A stretch of 64,000 bases of DNA from Bathynomus jamesi (Eukaryota > Arthropoda > Malacostraca > Isopoda > Cirolanidae). Location of the stretch: positions 360,501-424,500 of the forward strand of contig JAJOZX010002586.1 of NCBI GenBank assembly GCA_023014485.1. The letters run 5' to 3'. The position numbers were made by a program, and so were the translations under genes. This document shows positions 12,201 through 23,832 of this stretch, piece after piece (position 1 is the first letter of the stretch; each line of letters opens with the position of its first letter). A model generated the notes under the pieces. It saw nothing but the letters and a program-made list of their open reading frames with translations, did not search any database and was not told the origin of the DNA.

Positions 12201-13928
12201 TCTCTCTTCATTATTAAAGATGAAGTCATGTCTTGCCTAAGCATTTAATTGTAAATCTTAAACCTTTAATTTTTGCTCATATGCATATCTTAGTATAAAG
12301 ATGCATAGTTTAATTTCCACTTCTAATTAACTCGGCGGATCAGGAAAACATAAGATCTGAAAATACGCGGTTTAAGATAAAAATATGGCTTCCTCTTCCT
12401 ATATCCTGTTTATCTGTTTAACCATTGTCACAGCAAAAAAGTTTACTTTATTTTTAACTATTGTGCAAAAATAATACAGTCTTTTCAACATTTAATAATA
12501 ATGATGTTAGCAGAATAGGGGTATATAAACCCACATAATTTCTTCCATGTTCATTCTGAATTAGACTACGAGGCTGAGCACTACCTGTACATTTTAGCAG
12601 TAAATTACAGTAAGAAAAAGTCTTTATCTTCTCCTTCGAGCCGTGCTCTCTTCAGAGAACTTAGTCATTAAAATCTCCCGATACGTTACAAGAAGAATCG
12701 GGGGAACCCTCAGAGAATTTAATAAGCCTCTCAGAATCCTCCGAGCCACTATAGAAGAACTCGGAGAGTAGTATAGAAGAAACTACTGCAAGTAACAAAT
12801 CCGTTGCTGCCTCCTAACCAGAACCCCGGTCGACTTCGAACCAACCCAGGCCATAGAAGAAGAGGGGGTTAACATGTATTCAGGTAAAAGTTGAGGTATA
12901 TTGTCTTCGCTAGACCAATCTCTTCTTTTATTTGGTACAGAGGAATATCCCAACAAAGATAACCTTCCAGTAAGAACAAAAAGTTCTCCTGTCATATTGA
13001 AGGGGCCTATTGTGTTGACTGGCATACAGGTTAGTTTTTCAATTAGTTTTTGGAATATGATTAAAAAAATAATTTTAAAAAACTGCTTGATTGCTACACA
13101 AATTACTTTCTTCTGATATTTCTTTCGGGTTGCATACTGTTTCGATCCTAAAATTGGGCTTCCCACATTCTTTTCTTCTGCGACTGAGAATATTCCTTTG
13201 ATTCACTAACTACTTCTAACAGAGAGTGTCTGGATAACTGCTGTGATTTCAGACCAGTTCTTACGCGTATATCAAATATTGTCGTATTGTCGTGTTTGCT
13301 CTGTGCATAATTATTTCCTGTAACACAAAATTTATCTCCTAAATTTCTCATTCACTATTTGTAAAGCTTTGAAAGTATTAAATTATATTCTGGTTGTAAG
13401 AGTTTCATCACTGGTATTTCTATCTTGCAAGATGTCATTTTCCTCAGAAGCATTAGTAGTAAAAATTTTCTTAACACTTTTCCTCACTAAACATGAAAAA
13501 TAGAAAATAAGAAAATGATGACGTCATCACTTTACAAAGCCTATGATTGGTTGAGAGTAGATTTTTCATGCACTTCATTATATTTAACCATTTGGTGCTC
13601 AAGGGGACTCTCCTGAGACTGAATGAAATCGTTTGGCATTAGCCAGAGTAAAATCATTAAAATGGCACAGGGTACGAAAGAGTCAAATCATCATTGCAAG
13701 CACCGTCATATTCATTTACAGTGGGTATAGATTCTTGTGACGACGTGTTTGTTGTTTTATTATTGATGATGAATTCTTGAGAAAATTTTAAACGTAATTT
13801 ACTAATAAATTTTAAATTATGCTAATTCTTAACATAATTTAAAGTGGAGAACTTCATGAAGATATCTTCAAGAAGAGATGAGCACACGATAGTAGTTTTG
13901 AATGATTTAATTCACTAGCATGAGTTGT
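12201..13928. other. Unassigned region with a TATA box and transcribed-looking leader
   Basis: GGTATATAAACCC at about 12520-12532 looks like a pol II TATA box. It is followed by a C/T- and GAA-rich stretch with repeated TCTCCGAG/CTCGGAGA motifs that resembles the leader of an LTR element. Minus-strand frames at 12783-13166 and 13148-13351 stay open but match nothing I recognise. No target duplication or paired LTR was found. Confidence 0.3.
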
Positions 13929-13936
13929 AGAGTAAG

Positions 13937-15149
13937 CAGTGGCGTAACTATGCCGACGCAGCCGACGCAGTGGCATCAGGGCCTGTGCCTAAAAGGGGCC
14001 TGATTCCATTAAATCAACTCGATGTTTCTTTGCAGGTGGCGAACAAAATATTTGAACAAGAAAGGCGAACAAGAAAATTTGAAATTGAGCGACTGTTATT
14101 ACCGTAAAGATAGTTACTTTTTAACAGGTAAGTCATATCACATCATTATAGAAATGGGGTCATAGCTAAAAATATATGCATTTTGAGATATTCGTGATAA
14201 TTTAAATTAAAAATCTTTTGTAAGTTTATATTATTAATTTGACAATTTAGTTTACACCTATACTACATTGGATTTCACAGAATTCAAACAAATAAATTTT
14301 TAAAAAGAGTAATATTTTCATTTAGGATTTGTACAAATAAATAACTTTTTAAAAAAACTAAAAATAGGGAGTTAAATGCCATATTTTTGTTAATATCATG
14401 TTAATATTTAATATGTTAATATTTCTGTGATGGTGTGATATAAGGAATTTTTTTAAGACATACATTTATATAATTGTATTTCCCAATAAAAAATCACTCA
14501 CTCACCTATCGCCTTCTAATTCTTTCTAGAATGGAGAAAAGGAATATCAGTGGCGCGGCTAAAAGGAAAAAGAAAAGAGAATCAGTAGAGGCTCTGGTAA
14601 AGGAACTAAACAAAATTCAGAAACTTCTTTTTCTGACAATTCCCGTTAAGGTGGCAACAGCGGAACGAACGTTTATGAAATCAAAGATAATAAAAATCTA
14701 CTTACTTACGGAATTCAATGGATCAAGAACGGTTGTCAGAAGTAGCCCTCTTAAGTATAGAAGCGAAAATGGCAGAACACTTGGATGTGTCAAAACTTAT
14801 TGATGATTTTGCAACTATGAAATCTCTGAGGAAGAAATTTTAAGCATTTTTGTTCATTCTAATTTATATTTGTTTAAGTAAGGTTTTTATTCGTTTTAAT
14901 TTATATCTAGTTTATTGTAGATTTATTATTATTATTCTTGATTACTCGTTTACCTATATTGTACTTCATCTGTGTTATTAAAGAATATCAATACATCTTG
15001 GAATATTTTATTCCCGCTTTATTAATATCTATTAACAAAAAAAAAGTAAAAAGTATAATATATATTACCTATTAAATCTAAGTTGAGGTAACGGTAAGGG
15101 CCCTTGACAATGAGTGCATTGGGGCCGATGTCCTCTAGTTACGCCACTG
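13937..15149 (+). mobile_element. hAT transposon, internally deleted
   Basis: Ends are CAGTGGCGTAACTA and its inverse TAGTTACGCCACTG, and AGAGTAAG is duplicated perfectly on both sides (13929-13936 and 15150-15157): the 8-bp duplication of hAT. The interior has only the two extremes of a transposase (14531-14843). The element is non-autonomous. Confidence 0.92.
14531..14843 (+). pseudogene. hAT transposase remnant: N-terminus joined to C-terminal dimerisation domain
   Basis: It starts MEKRNISGAAKRKKKRE, a basic N-terminus I know from ZMYM1-like/hAT-5 type transposases. After about 40 codons it jumps to TIPVKVATAERTF, part of the C-terminal hAT dimerisation region, then breaks frame near 14,700. 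The downstream frame continues with LSEVALLSIEAKMAEH and DDFATMKSLRKKF before a TAA at 14841. The BED/TTF and catalytic DDE parts (well over 400 residues in full-length relatives) are missing, so the deletion happened inside the ORF. Confidence 0.8.
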
Positions 15150-15157
15150 AGAGTAAG

Positions 15158-16374
15158 GAAATATTTAGAAGTCAGGAAAGTTTCTCGTAGCTACCCTTCT
15201 CTTTAAAAAGAAACACTCATAATAGTACAGATAAGGATTTTGTGAACTGTCTCCGTGAAATCTGTTGTCATAATAAAATCCAATGTCTCAGTGAATCTGC
15301 ATCAGAAAGCGAGATTATGTCATTTTAAATGTATCATCAAAGCATTCGCTTAAAAGAAGGAAAATATGGTCACAAAAGAAACGTCTTGTCATACAGTTTG
15401 GAGGTAATTTCTGCCTATTCTCTTTCCTATTTTCAGTCTTAAACTGACTAAACCTGGTATCATGAAACACGGCCTGTCTTACCGTACAAATGTAAGTGGC
15501 TATGCCGTTCTCAGCCAATAATAATGATTTTTCGCTAAGTGCTGATTCAGAAAGGAGAGGCTTATTAAAATGGAAAGCTAGTTTCGTTCTATTTGTAATT
15601 CATCTTCCAGTCCAAACGAAGAAAAAGTGCACCAACACTTACAGTACTTCAACAGATTTTACGCGAATATGACATAAAAAAATATAGATATTTGTTATTA
15701 ACAAACAAAGACGATGAAAATAACTTTACTTAGCAAGTTATATTATTTGCTTCCTTTGAATTACAAAATAATAATTCTCTAAAGACTGCTACCTCATCTT
15801 GAGAAAGCAGTATTGATTTATCCTTTCTTCATCACTAACGAAAAGCTTATCCATAAAATGTCTGTAGAATCTTTCAAGATATCTCAGGTTTAGATTAGAA
15901 TGGTAATAGCGAAATCACGAATAAGAAAATAGAGATGAGCTCCTACATGGAATAAAGCCAATTACAATTATCATAATTTCTAAACCATTATAACAACCCC
16001 CTCTCCCACTCATTTTAGAGAAACAATCGTTTAATTACTACACCACAAGACCAACCGCAATATGTCATTTAAGTCAACTGTGGAGGCGCCACTGGACAAT
16101 TCCGCTCTGGTTGTCAAAAATTTCCATTTCAATCAGACGATAACTGTAAATAATGTAATGGTGTCTTAACACCACAATTAAACATGGAAGCTGAATGAGT
16201 GATTTCAAGGGATTTAATTATCTCATGGTTAAATGTATCATTATTCAGCTAAGTTAAATTTTCACTTGCAAACTACGAATTGTTAAAACAAGAAATATCA
16301 AAGCGAAATTAGCGAAAGTCTTTCTCATAAATAACTTCTTTTTAATGTCATCTTTTCTCATCTAAAAAAAACTT
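15158..16374. other. No feature seen
   Basis: AT-rich sequence without a recognisable gene, repeat boundary or RNA. Confidence 0.5.
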
Positions 16375-16570
16375 AGTTTTGGTTCCGCCGGAATTGTTCA
16401 TTCTGACGAAGATGAAGATTGTTGACCCACCTTAGACTACAGCTTAACGTGAAATCGGAACCACGGCCCACCAGAGTTGTTAGAAAATACAAAGTCCTTG
16501 TCCGGACTCGATCTCAAGACCTCCCGACCAGCAACCCAGCGTCTTCTTAACCACTAGGCTACCCATGGTA
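16375..16570 (-). repeat. tRNA-derived SINE with a V-like central domain
   Basis: On the minus strand the head has an A-box-like TAGCCTAGTGGTTAAG and a B-box-like GATCGAGTCC, followed by a central block whose plus strand reads CCTTAGACTACAGCTTAACG. That block resembles the one repeated at 45.8-46.4 kb inside the Polinton (CCTTAGACCCACAGTTTAACG) and the conserved V-domain of SINEs with a TTCATTYTGAC edge. Confidence 0.6.
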
Positions 16571-16599
16571 CCCATTTATCTACCAACCATTTTTTCATA

Positions 16600-16715
16600 A
16601 GGAAAGATGAACAGCTAAGTGAGCTGAACGTCGCCTGCCCACTCCGTGAAATGAACAAGGGGCCGGTGGATTCGTATTGAGCGATGCTAACCACTACACC
16701 ACCATATACTACAGA
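16600..16715 (-). repeat. Second tRNA-like SINE head
   Basis: Minus strand: GGTGGTGTAGTGGTTAGCAT is a good A-box context, followed about 30 bases later by a weak B-box ACGAATCC. No full tRNA fold is evident. Confidence 0.45.
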
Positions 16716-17129
16716 TGTCACACACTTCATCCCGATAAAATTGGAAATTAAATATTTGCTATGAAGCAGACGGCCGAAGAGCTACTGCACCAAAAAAACA
16801 ACAACTCCTTATTGAAAGTTTTGGGCATCCCTACTCTATACCCATCTTCATAAACATTGTAAATGATAGCTACAATATATCTTTGAATTTTGTCTTTTCT
16901 TTGTAATTTCTTTTAGCAAGAAACAAAATTCCAAATAAAAATGTCTGCATTTTTAAGTTAATAACTGTCAGTAGATCCTACCCAACCTTTCAAAATAAAA
17001 AGTTTATTTTACATACTCGGAAATATAAATGAATTAAGGCACACAGTCACAATATGCTTTTGTTTTTACTTATCTCAAGTTACATCTTACATCAAGCTCA
17101 GTATTATTATATATATAATGTTAAGTAAA

Positions 17130-17171
<42 letters not shown>

Positions 17172-17539
17172 GTTTTTCAAAGAAAGATATTTATAAATCG
17201 CATAACATCCCATAATCCCCTAAAGTATATAATCCTCTTTATCCCTTATACCGATATAAATGCATGCAAAGGTATGAGAGATGATGATTATGATGATGAT
17301 GATGATAGAGAGAACTTGCTTATACAGAAGAGGGATTTGTAAAAAACTAAAACTCTTTCGATTCGTTTCTGATGATCGAACTTAGCCTGGAAAACCTGAC
17401 TTTGATATCTGAATGCAGAATCGTCGCCAAAGAACTTAACATCTTCAAATTATCAAGAACCAAAATTATAAAACCACCTCACCAAACAACTTCATTTATT
17501 TTTTTAAAAATATTATTTACTAGAAAATGCCAGGGGAGA
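16716..17539. other. No gene seen; includes (TTA)n and (GAT)n microsatellites
   Basis: Contains (TTA)n at 17131-17170 and a short GAT run near 17288-17306. The open frame across it is a translation of the microsatellite. Confidence 0.7.
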
Positions 17540-17772
17540 CTGGGAGGGGCGAATGTGCTGCTAAAACCTTTCCTGGTTCTCTCTTAATTTGTATACTAAA
17601 TTTGGTGCAAATTGCCCTAGCCGTTTAGACGTGCCGTACGGTTTAGGTAGGGGAGGCCCTCCCAGTTCACCCAAGATGGGGACTGAGATGAACGGGTGTT
17701 TTACTAAAACGTCTCCTGGGTCTTCCTTAATGTGTCTATTAACTTGGTACAGATTACCCTAGCTGTTTCGGC

Positions 17773-17807
<35 letters not shown>

Positions 17808-17945
17808 TTCTGTGCATGCGCAGAGCTACCTGACCTACCTCTCTATTACACGTCTCTTGGTCCTCTCTATCCTCCTGCCAAGTTTGGTTGAGATCGACCC
17901 AATGACCTAGGAATAGTTAGGGAACAAACAGACAGACACACATAT
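17540..17945 (+). repeat. Probable RTE-type retroelement 3' region, duplicated
   Basis: Two diverged copies of a block of about 150 bp share TTGGTGCAAATTGCCCTAGCCGTTT-like and GACGTGC/GGCGTGC ends, followed later by AACAAACAGACAGACAC and a (TA)n tract. This combination is typical of 3' ends of RTE-like LINEs and their SINE partners. No coding part is present. Confidence 0.4.
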
Positions 17946-18008
17946 TTTTGTGCTATATATATATATATAGATACATTTTAACTGCAAACAACACACAGTA
18001 CAATTAAT

Positions 18009-18160
18009 GTAAAGAACGACGCTTGTGTGGTGGATAGCATATCTGACCAGCAATCGGATGATCCCGGGTTCGATTTCCGGGTGGTACCTCATTTTTCATT
18101 TGTTCGTTCTCCCTCCTCATCTTGTGCGGAACGCTCTTCTACACAAGCGTCGTTCTTTAC
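18009..18160 (+). repeat. tRNA-derived SINE copy A, with an inverted tail fragment at its head
   Basis: Head TGGATAGCATATCTGACC, B-box GGGTTCGATTTCC, tail ending ACAAGCGTCGTTCTTTAC. The 5' side (18009-18028) is the reverse complement of that same tail, so the whole unit begins and ends with an inverted 20-base repeat. Confidence 0.75.
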
Positions 18161-18175
18161 ATATATATATATATA

Positions 18176-18308
18176 TGGTGTAGTGGATAGCATATCTGAC
18201 CGGCAATCGGAAGATCCCGGGTTCGATTCCCGGGTGGTAACCTCATTTTTCATTTGTTCGTTCTTCCTCCTCATCTTGTGCGGAACGTTCTTCTACACAA
18301 GCGTCGTT

Positions 18309-18312
<4 letters not shown>
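18176..18312 (+). repeat. tRNA-derived SINE copy B
   Basis: Same family as copy A and as the heads in the first 600 bases, with a perfect T-arm (CCGGG/CCCGG). It ends in GCGTCGTTCTTTA followed by a (TA)n tract. Confidence 0.8.

Positions 18313-18349
<37 letters not shown>
18312..18349. repeat. (TA)n microsatellite
   Basis: About 18 TA units directly after SINE copy B. Confidence 0.95.
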
Positions 18350-18350
<1 letters not shown>

Positions 18351-18461
18351 CCTAAATAAGGTATGATAGTTGCAAAATATTAAAATACAGTTCTATCATC
18401 ATCGATTAGCGATGATAGAATTACATTTCGGTATTGTTTTACTATTGTTTTTCCCTCGACT

Positions 18462-18586
18462 GATGGGTTCTCTGCTGAATGTTGATCCTTTCTTATTATG
18501 TTTTTGAATTTCTGCTCAGTAATCAATGAGCAGAAATTCAAAAGATAATAAGGAAGGATCAACATTTAAATAGCAGAGAAACCATC
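18462..18586. repeat. Hairpin with arms of about 57 bp
   Basis: Left arm 18462-18518 and right arm 18527-18586 are reverse complements with few differences (shared ATGTTGATCC and GAATTTCTGCTCA); the loop is about 8 bases. A second short palindrome (TTCTATCATC/GATGATAGAA) lies at 18391-18420. Confidence 0.8.
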
Positions 18587-18589
18587 ACT

Positions 18590-19064
18590 CCTTTTTGTTA
18601 TCTCTGTTACGATGATCTACCTCAAAAAACTTATCCAACATGTACATTGTACAACGAGAGGCATCACAGACTGGAGTTCCCGAGCCAAACTATCAACTGT
18701 AAGAAGAAATTGCGTGAGCATTTAAAACAGGTAAAATGCAATTTGTCGGATGACTAAAAATGAAACGAATCATACGATAGTGAATAAGCAAAATTTTGAT
18801 TAAAAATGATCTCAGCAAACGTATAAGGTATAAACTTAAACCACTCTCTAAATAAAACTATATTTGAAAGAAAAGAATATGTAAGAAATAAAAGCTGACT
18901 TTCCTTGCCTCGCCGAAACATACTTTATATATAGCCAAGAAATATGTGGAAACTGTGAATACTGTACTGATTAAAATAAGGGACAAGTCCATAACCATAA
19001 TATATTTTAAACTAACACACTGGGAAGACGAAAACGGGATAATGCTAATACAATTTTATACATA
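18590..19064. other. No feature seen
   Basis: AT-rich, no recognisable gene or repeat boundary. Confidence 0.5.
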
Positions 19065-19066
19065 TA

Positions 19067-19792
19067 CAGCGTGTCCCAAAGAAATGTATACCCACTTTGT
19101 TCGATAATACCAGCTATGAGGATAATAAATATATTACTGTTTATATGTTTTTTAATAAAGAATTTTCTCCTGAATCTAAATATGTAATTATTTTTATTAC
19201 AAATTGAAGAACAAAAAAGTTACAGATGTTTAAATTAGAATTATTATTTTCGAGACTTCATGTGCGATATTTTCTAATATTTTTTTTTATGGCCTGGCCT
19301 GCCTTTTAACCGACTGTTTTGAGATACTTATGTTTAGTGCCTAGCTTAGTCTAGCCATTTCGTTGAGTTCTAATTAGGCAAGACTACAGTTTTGCTCTAA
19401 CCTTATCTAACATCTTATAACTTTGCGACGTTTGTTCTTTTCTAACGACAATTTGAACATCTTAGATAAAGTGTCATTTAACCATGGAATTTGTAAATTT
19501 TTTGAATTAACTAATAATTACAACATTTATGCTTCAATATCAACACTAAACATAAGTATCTCAAAACAGTCGGTTAAAATATTAGAAAATATCGCACATG
19601 AAGTCTCGAAAATAATAATTATAATTTAAACATCTGTAACGTTTTTGTTTTTCAATTTTTAATAAAAATAATTACATATTTAGATTCAAGAGAAAATTCT
19701 TTATTAAAAAACATATGAAAAGTAATATATTTATTATCCTCATAGCTGGTATTATCGAACAAAATGGGTATACATTTCTTTGGGACACGCTG
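19067..19792. mobile_element. Mariner/Tc1-type foldback (long inverted repeats, TA duplication)
   Basis: Outer ends CAGCGTGTCCCAAAGAAATG and its inverse are flanked on both sides by TA (19065-19066 and 19793-19794). The inverted arms run about 260 bp (to about 19330, and from about 19545) with several mismatches. The middle of about 200 bp codes for nothing I recognise. TA target and CAG-type termini indicate the Tc1/mariner group; the structure is a MITE or foldback. Confidence 0.85.
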
Positions 19793-21431
19793 TATTAGAG
19801 TGGTTATTAAGGACACTTCATAATTTTTGCTCATGTATAGATCAAAGGTGTACAGATTTTCAAGCAAAATCTAAGGAGTTTTCTTTTCATAGACTCTTTG
19901 GTATAGTGTTTTCCAAAATAATGAATCTATAGACATGTATTCCTCGAGACTCCCATGCATTGAAAACTGTAACTGAAGGTGAACTATTGAAATGGGGGCG
20001 CGATGCCGGCAAGTGGTTCTTGTAAGAATGCGTTTGCGTTACTCACCTACCGGATACTCTGTTGATGGGGTCATGGCAGCTGCTGCTGGTTGCTGAGATG
20101 GGAGATTGAGCTGCCAGTGAGGACCACCCAGAGGGCTTTCAATTAAGTAAAAATAAATCCTTTGACTTCAGCACCACCCACACTGCTAAGAATGAGAGAA
20201 ATGAGGTGAGCAAGTTCCCAATTTTAGTATGGTTGAGATTATGTCAGATAGGCGGCTCCTACCAATTTGAAACTGGGTTCTCACCTTTAAGATCTCTGGG
20301 GCATAGCCAGTCTGACTCTTTTAAAGACTTACTCCTCGGCTTATGGTGGGAGGATTTAAGAAAAGTAAAACGTCCTTTGCCTAATTTAATCAACAAAACA
20401 AAAAATAACACTTACAAGGTTCACTGCATCAGCAGGCAAGTTTTTACAGGTAACTAAAGAAAATATGAACAGTTTTATTGATCATACACCAATGTGTATT
20501 CAGACCTAACTAAGCACTTGGGCAAAAAAAATATTACTACAAAACAAAAGAAACCAACATCATTAGTCCCATACCACACACAAAAATGTCAACATAAAAT
20601 AAAACCATTAAATTATTGGCCATCACCAGCCCATTACTACACAAAGGAGACAAGACTTACAGGAAAAAAAGGGAACTTACATAACTAATACAAAAAAAAC
20701 AAAGAATATTAGTGACTAGGGCAAGGTCAATGAGCGTTTACCCAAATTGCATAAACCTAATAAGTCCCAGATGTGTCATTTTAAACTCCACTTCATACCA
20801 CAATCATTAAAGCCATTCTTGGCTCAATCAGTGCAAAGAAAAGCAATGTTTATAACAAAAAAATATGTGAATACTGGCTTCAGCATTTGTGCAGGTATTG
20901 GGGAAGAAAAAGCTTTGTCCAAATTCACTTCAATAAGCAAATGTCCCTGCCAAAAACAAATCCCTGATAAAGAAAAACAAACAAACATACATTTAGAGAT
21001 TATCCCCCCAGCACTGTCATCAGTGGACCCACAGGAATCCATGAGTACAATGATACCAGAAAAGGGAGCAAAATTAACAATGATAATAATTAAGGTTCTA
21101 AAATTTTGGGATATGTATTTGCATTAATATGTTGCTCATAAGGCAGTTAAAGGTACATTTTAGTTCACAGCCTGAGAAAGCTCAAAATCCATTGTGATGC
21201 ATATTGATAACTGAAGTTAGGTTTTTCAACAAGGTCTTTATAAAGGAAATCAGGCATTCAAGAATGATTATGATATTTACATGATAATTTTAAGTGATCC
21301 AAATATGTGTGACATGGTTCTTATAGCTAATGGTTAAGCAATACAAAACACCAATGGTAAAAACAAGACTATAGGATCACCTATCACACTATCAAGGAGA
21401 AGTGAGATGCTTTCCCGTCTCTTGAAATGGG

Positions 21432-23005
21432 CAGTGATGGGCATCGGTACATGAAAATCGCTAAAGCGATACCGATACATCGATACATGAAGAACGTCTT
21501 AGGCGATACCGATACGACGATACTTTCTAGATGTCTTAAGCGATACCGATACCGATACATGTATCGCCGGTACATTTTTATAATTATTCATTTAATATTT
21601 AGGTATTAGATATTATTGTTTATACTAGTAATTTGTACGCACTGTAAGTAAAATCAACGACATTTTAATGGGTTTTATAGATGCAAATAAAAACAATTGC
21701 TTTATTTAATGAAAGTATGTTTTAATTTTGTAGGATACATGAATGACTGAAAATATTACACTAACAATAAAAAGTAATTACTATTACCCTTCAAAAATAC
21801 CAGCTGGCTAAACATCTGGTCAGAGAGTCTATTCCTTTTTGGAGCGTGAATGTGACCAGCCAAACTAAACAACCGTTCTACAGGAGCAGAGGATGGTAGT
21901 GGTGTGTTATACTTCAGGAAGACCCGTAGAATTCCTGGGTACTGCCTCAGAGATTGGAGAGAATGACTTCCGTCACCCAGATACTGTAAAACTTCCATCT
22001 CAGTGGAATCTTGGGTTGCAGAGACATTAGTGGAAGCAGACTCATACCAGAAGAAATCATCTGCACTTCCGTCAGATGCAGCATCACTTAGTTGTTGCTG
22101 GGGGGTCTGCTCGCTGAGGCTCTTAACAGCATTAACCAACATTTCTTGAACTCTCTTTTTGACAATGTTAGTATTAAATTTGCCTTTTATTGTCATCCAC
22201 TTTAACTTGAACAGAGGATTTGAAGACGATGCCAGTATTGCTGCTTTACACTCATGCGACGCATTAAGGCACATAAACTTTTCAAACCGCTTAGTGAACC
22301 CTACTGTGACTGCATTGAGAAGTGGCTGACAATGACGCAATGCCTCCGAATTCAAACGCTCTAGCTTCTTCTCTACAGCTAACAATGTCGGAAGCAGGCA
22401 ACCGTAAAAACATTCTTTGTCGGACTGCAACCTATCAAGTGCTGTTGCAATGGGTTGTAGTACGGTTAGGTATTCCTGGAGAAAATCAAGCTCATTTTCA
22501 CGAAATGTTGGCAGTCCTAGTTGTTTCATTGTTTCATTTAGGACACTTTTATGCTTCAACAGAACTGATAAACTGTCGAACAAGGAGTTCCATCTTGTGA
22601 CGCATGGTAATGTCAATTGACATTTTAGAGTTTCCTGGATTATTTCGGCTAATTTCGGTTAATTAATCTCAATAACACAAGTAAACGTTGCGCCGTACTG
22701 TGTGACGTGACCAGTAGAGTAGTACTGTCATTAAATAAATATTTAATAATATTATTATTTATGTATATTCATAAATATAACTCAGTAGTGTCATATTATA
22801 ACATCTATTTAAATATTTAAAAATTCTTATTAATGTATCGATGTATCGAAGTATCGATTTTTTTCGATACATTTAAGAAAATTGACCTTAGCGATACTGA
22901 TAAATCGATACTTTTGTCAAGTAGCTAAAGCGATACCGATACCGATACAAAAATATCGATCGATACGTATCGGCGATACATGTATCTAGATACTGCCCAT
23001 CACTG
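21432..23005 (-). mobile_element. hAT transposon nested in the Gypsy 3' LTR
   Basis: Inverted ends CAGTGATGGGCA / TGCCCATCACTG, with GAAATGGG duplicated on both sides (21424-21431 and 23006-23013). The other Gypsy LTR has this site without the insertion. Both subterminal regions are packed with GCGATACCGATAC-type motifs in both orientations, likely transposase-binding sites. It carries a 5'-truncated transposase ORF. Confidence 0.95.
21756..22616 (-). pseudogene. hAT transposase, C-terminal half
   Basis: The 286-codon frame begins with TRWNSLFDSLSVLL, a block in the catalytic region of ZBED-like hAT transposases, and includes LQPIATALDRLQ and the dimerisation core SSAPVERLFSLAG followed by KRNRLSDQMFSQLVFLKGN. 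The N-terminal BED zinc finger and the first catalytic Asp are absent; nothing upstream in the element restores them. It is an internally shortened hAT that would need a transposase supplied by another copy. The preserved C-terminus and perfect target duplication suggest recent insertion. Confidence 0.88.
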
Positions 23006-23427
23006 GAAATGGGCATATGATTGCCTCAAGGTTCTGATTATTCTCTATACTGAGAGAATTTCAAATCTGTTATAATCAATTAAAAAGAGAAGGAAAACAT
23101 TTTTAGTAACTCTGAAGGCCTGGCTTTCTAAGAAAGCTCTGGCCCAATGGGGATTACTGAAACCTCCCAGGCCCTACTGAGGGGTTTGGGAGCTCTCAGG
23201 AATCCTTCCCAATAGTGGAGTTCCCACCAAACTTGGGGTCTTAACCACACCATCTCACTCCTCCCCACTTGTTGTGGGGTGCACAACACAGGTATTTTTA
23301 TCTCTAAGAACATAAGTAGTGATGAGTGATAGTATGGGACTTTAATGCACTTTACAAATTATGTCTTACCTTAACCTACTCAGTAACCTTACTTTTAGTT
23401 TTCCTCTCAAGTGGGGAACTTTGTACC

Positions 23428-23832
23428 CTAGGAAATTCCTGAGCTGCCCTGTGACCTTGTGAATGGTCGGTTCCCCATCTTATTGAGAGTACTTACATGT
23501 GTAACAACTGGCAAAGGCAGGTTTTGAGATTCAGGTGAGAACCCTCTAAAATCAATTTTTGAAGGTGTCAATGATGTTTTCTTTACCCACTTTAATACAC
23601 CAGAGAATGGTTCCAGAGTGAGGGACCCTCGTCGCCTTGCGTGAGTTGACTGATCAGTTGGACTCAGTCCTCCTCCTATGTCACTAATGCCCAATTCATT
23701 TGTCATTTCTGAAGATTCTGGAGATTGTGTCACTGCAAGGTCTGTTTCAGGTTCCACAGCAGCTAAATATGATTGATTACTGGTGGCAATAAATCGAAAA
23801 AACCGTAGAGGACTTTGTTTCACTGGCTCCAA
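23428..23832 (-). CDS. Gypsy 3' ORF, second part, unknown function
   Basis: A 134-codon frame following the small ORF at 23820-24128, which it overlaps by 13 bases in a different frame. Composition is Ser/Pro/Thr-rich with a basic patch (HARRRGSLT) and a C-terminal GNRPFTRSQG, a motif resembling the end of many Gypsy polyproteins. No transmembrane segment or signal peptide that would suggest an env gene. It may be the C-terminal tail of pol split by frameshifts, or a separate accessory ORF. Confidence 0.4.
   Translation of the reverse strand: MEPVKQSPLRFFRFIATSNQSYLAAVEPETDLAVTQSPESSEMTNELGISDIGGGLSPTDQSTHARRRGSLTLEPFSGVLKWVKKTSLTPSKIDFRGFSPESQNLPLPVVTHVSTLNKMGNRPFTRSQGSSGIS

Larger units (their letters stand above)
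19988..23257 (-). repeat. 3' LTR of the Gypsy element, interrupted by a hAT
   Basis: Matches 33862-35610 over its whole length except for the hAT at 21432-23005 and its duplicated 8 bases. Net length about 1.69 kb; the other LTR is about 60 bp longer because of a local tandem duplication. Confidence 0.92.

Noticed and set aside
12783..13351. Two minus-strand frames as a gene
   Set aside because: No recognisable domain, no consistent splice signals, and the opposite strand shows equally plausible splice-like sites.
17118..17342. Protein with poly-isoleucine stretch
   Set aside because: Direct translation of a (TTA)n microsatellite.
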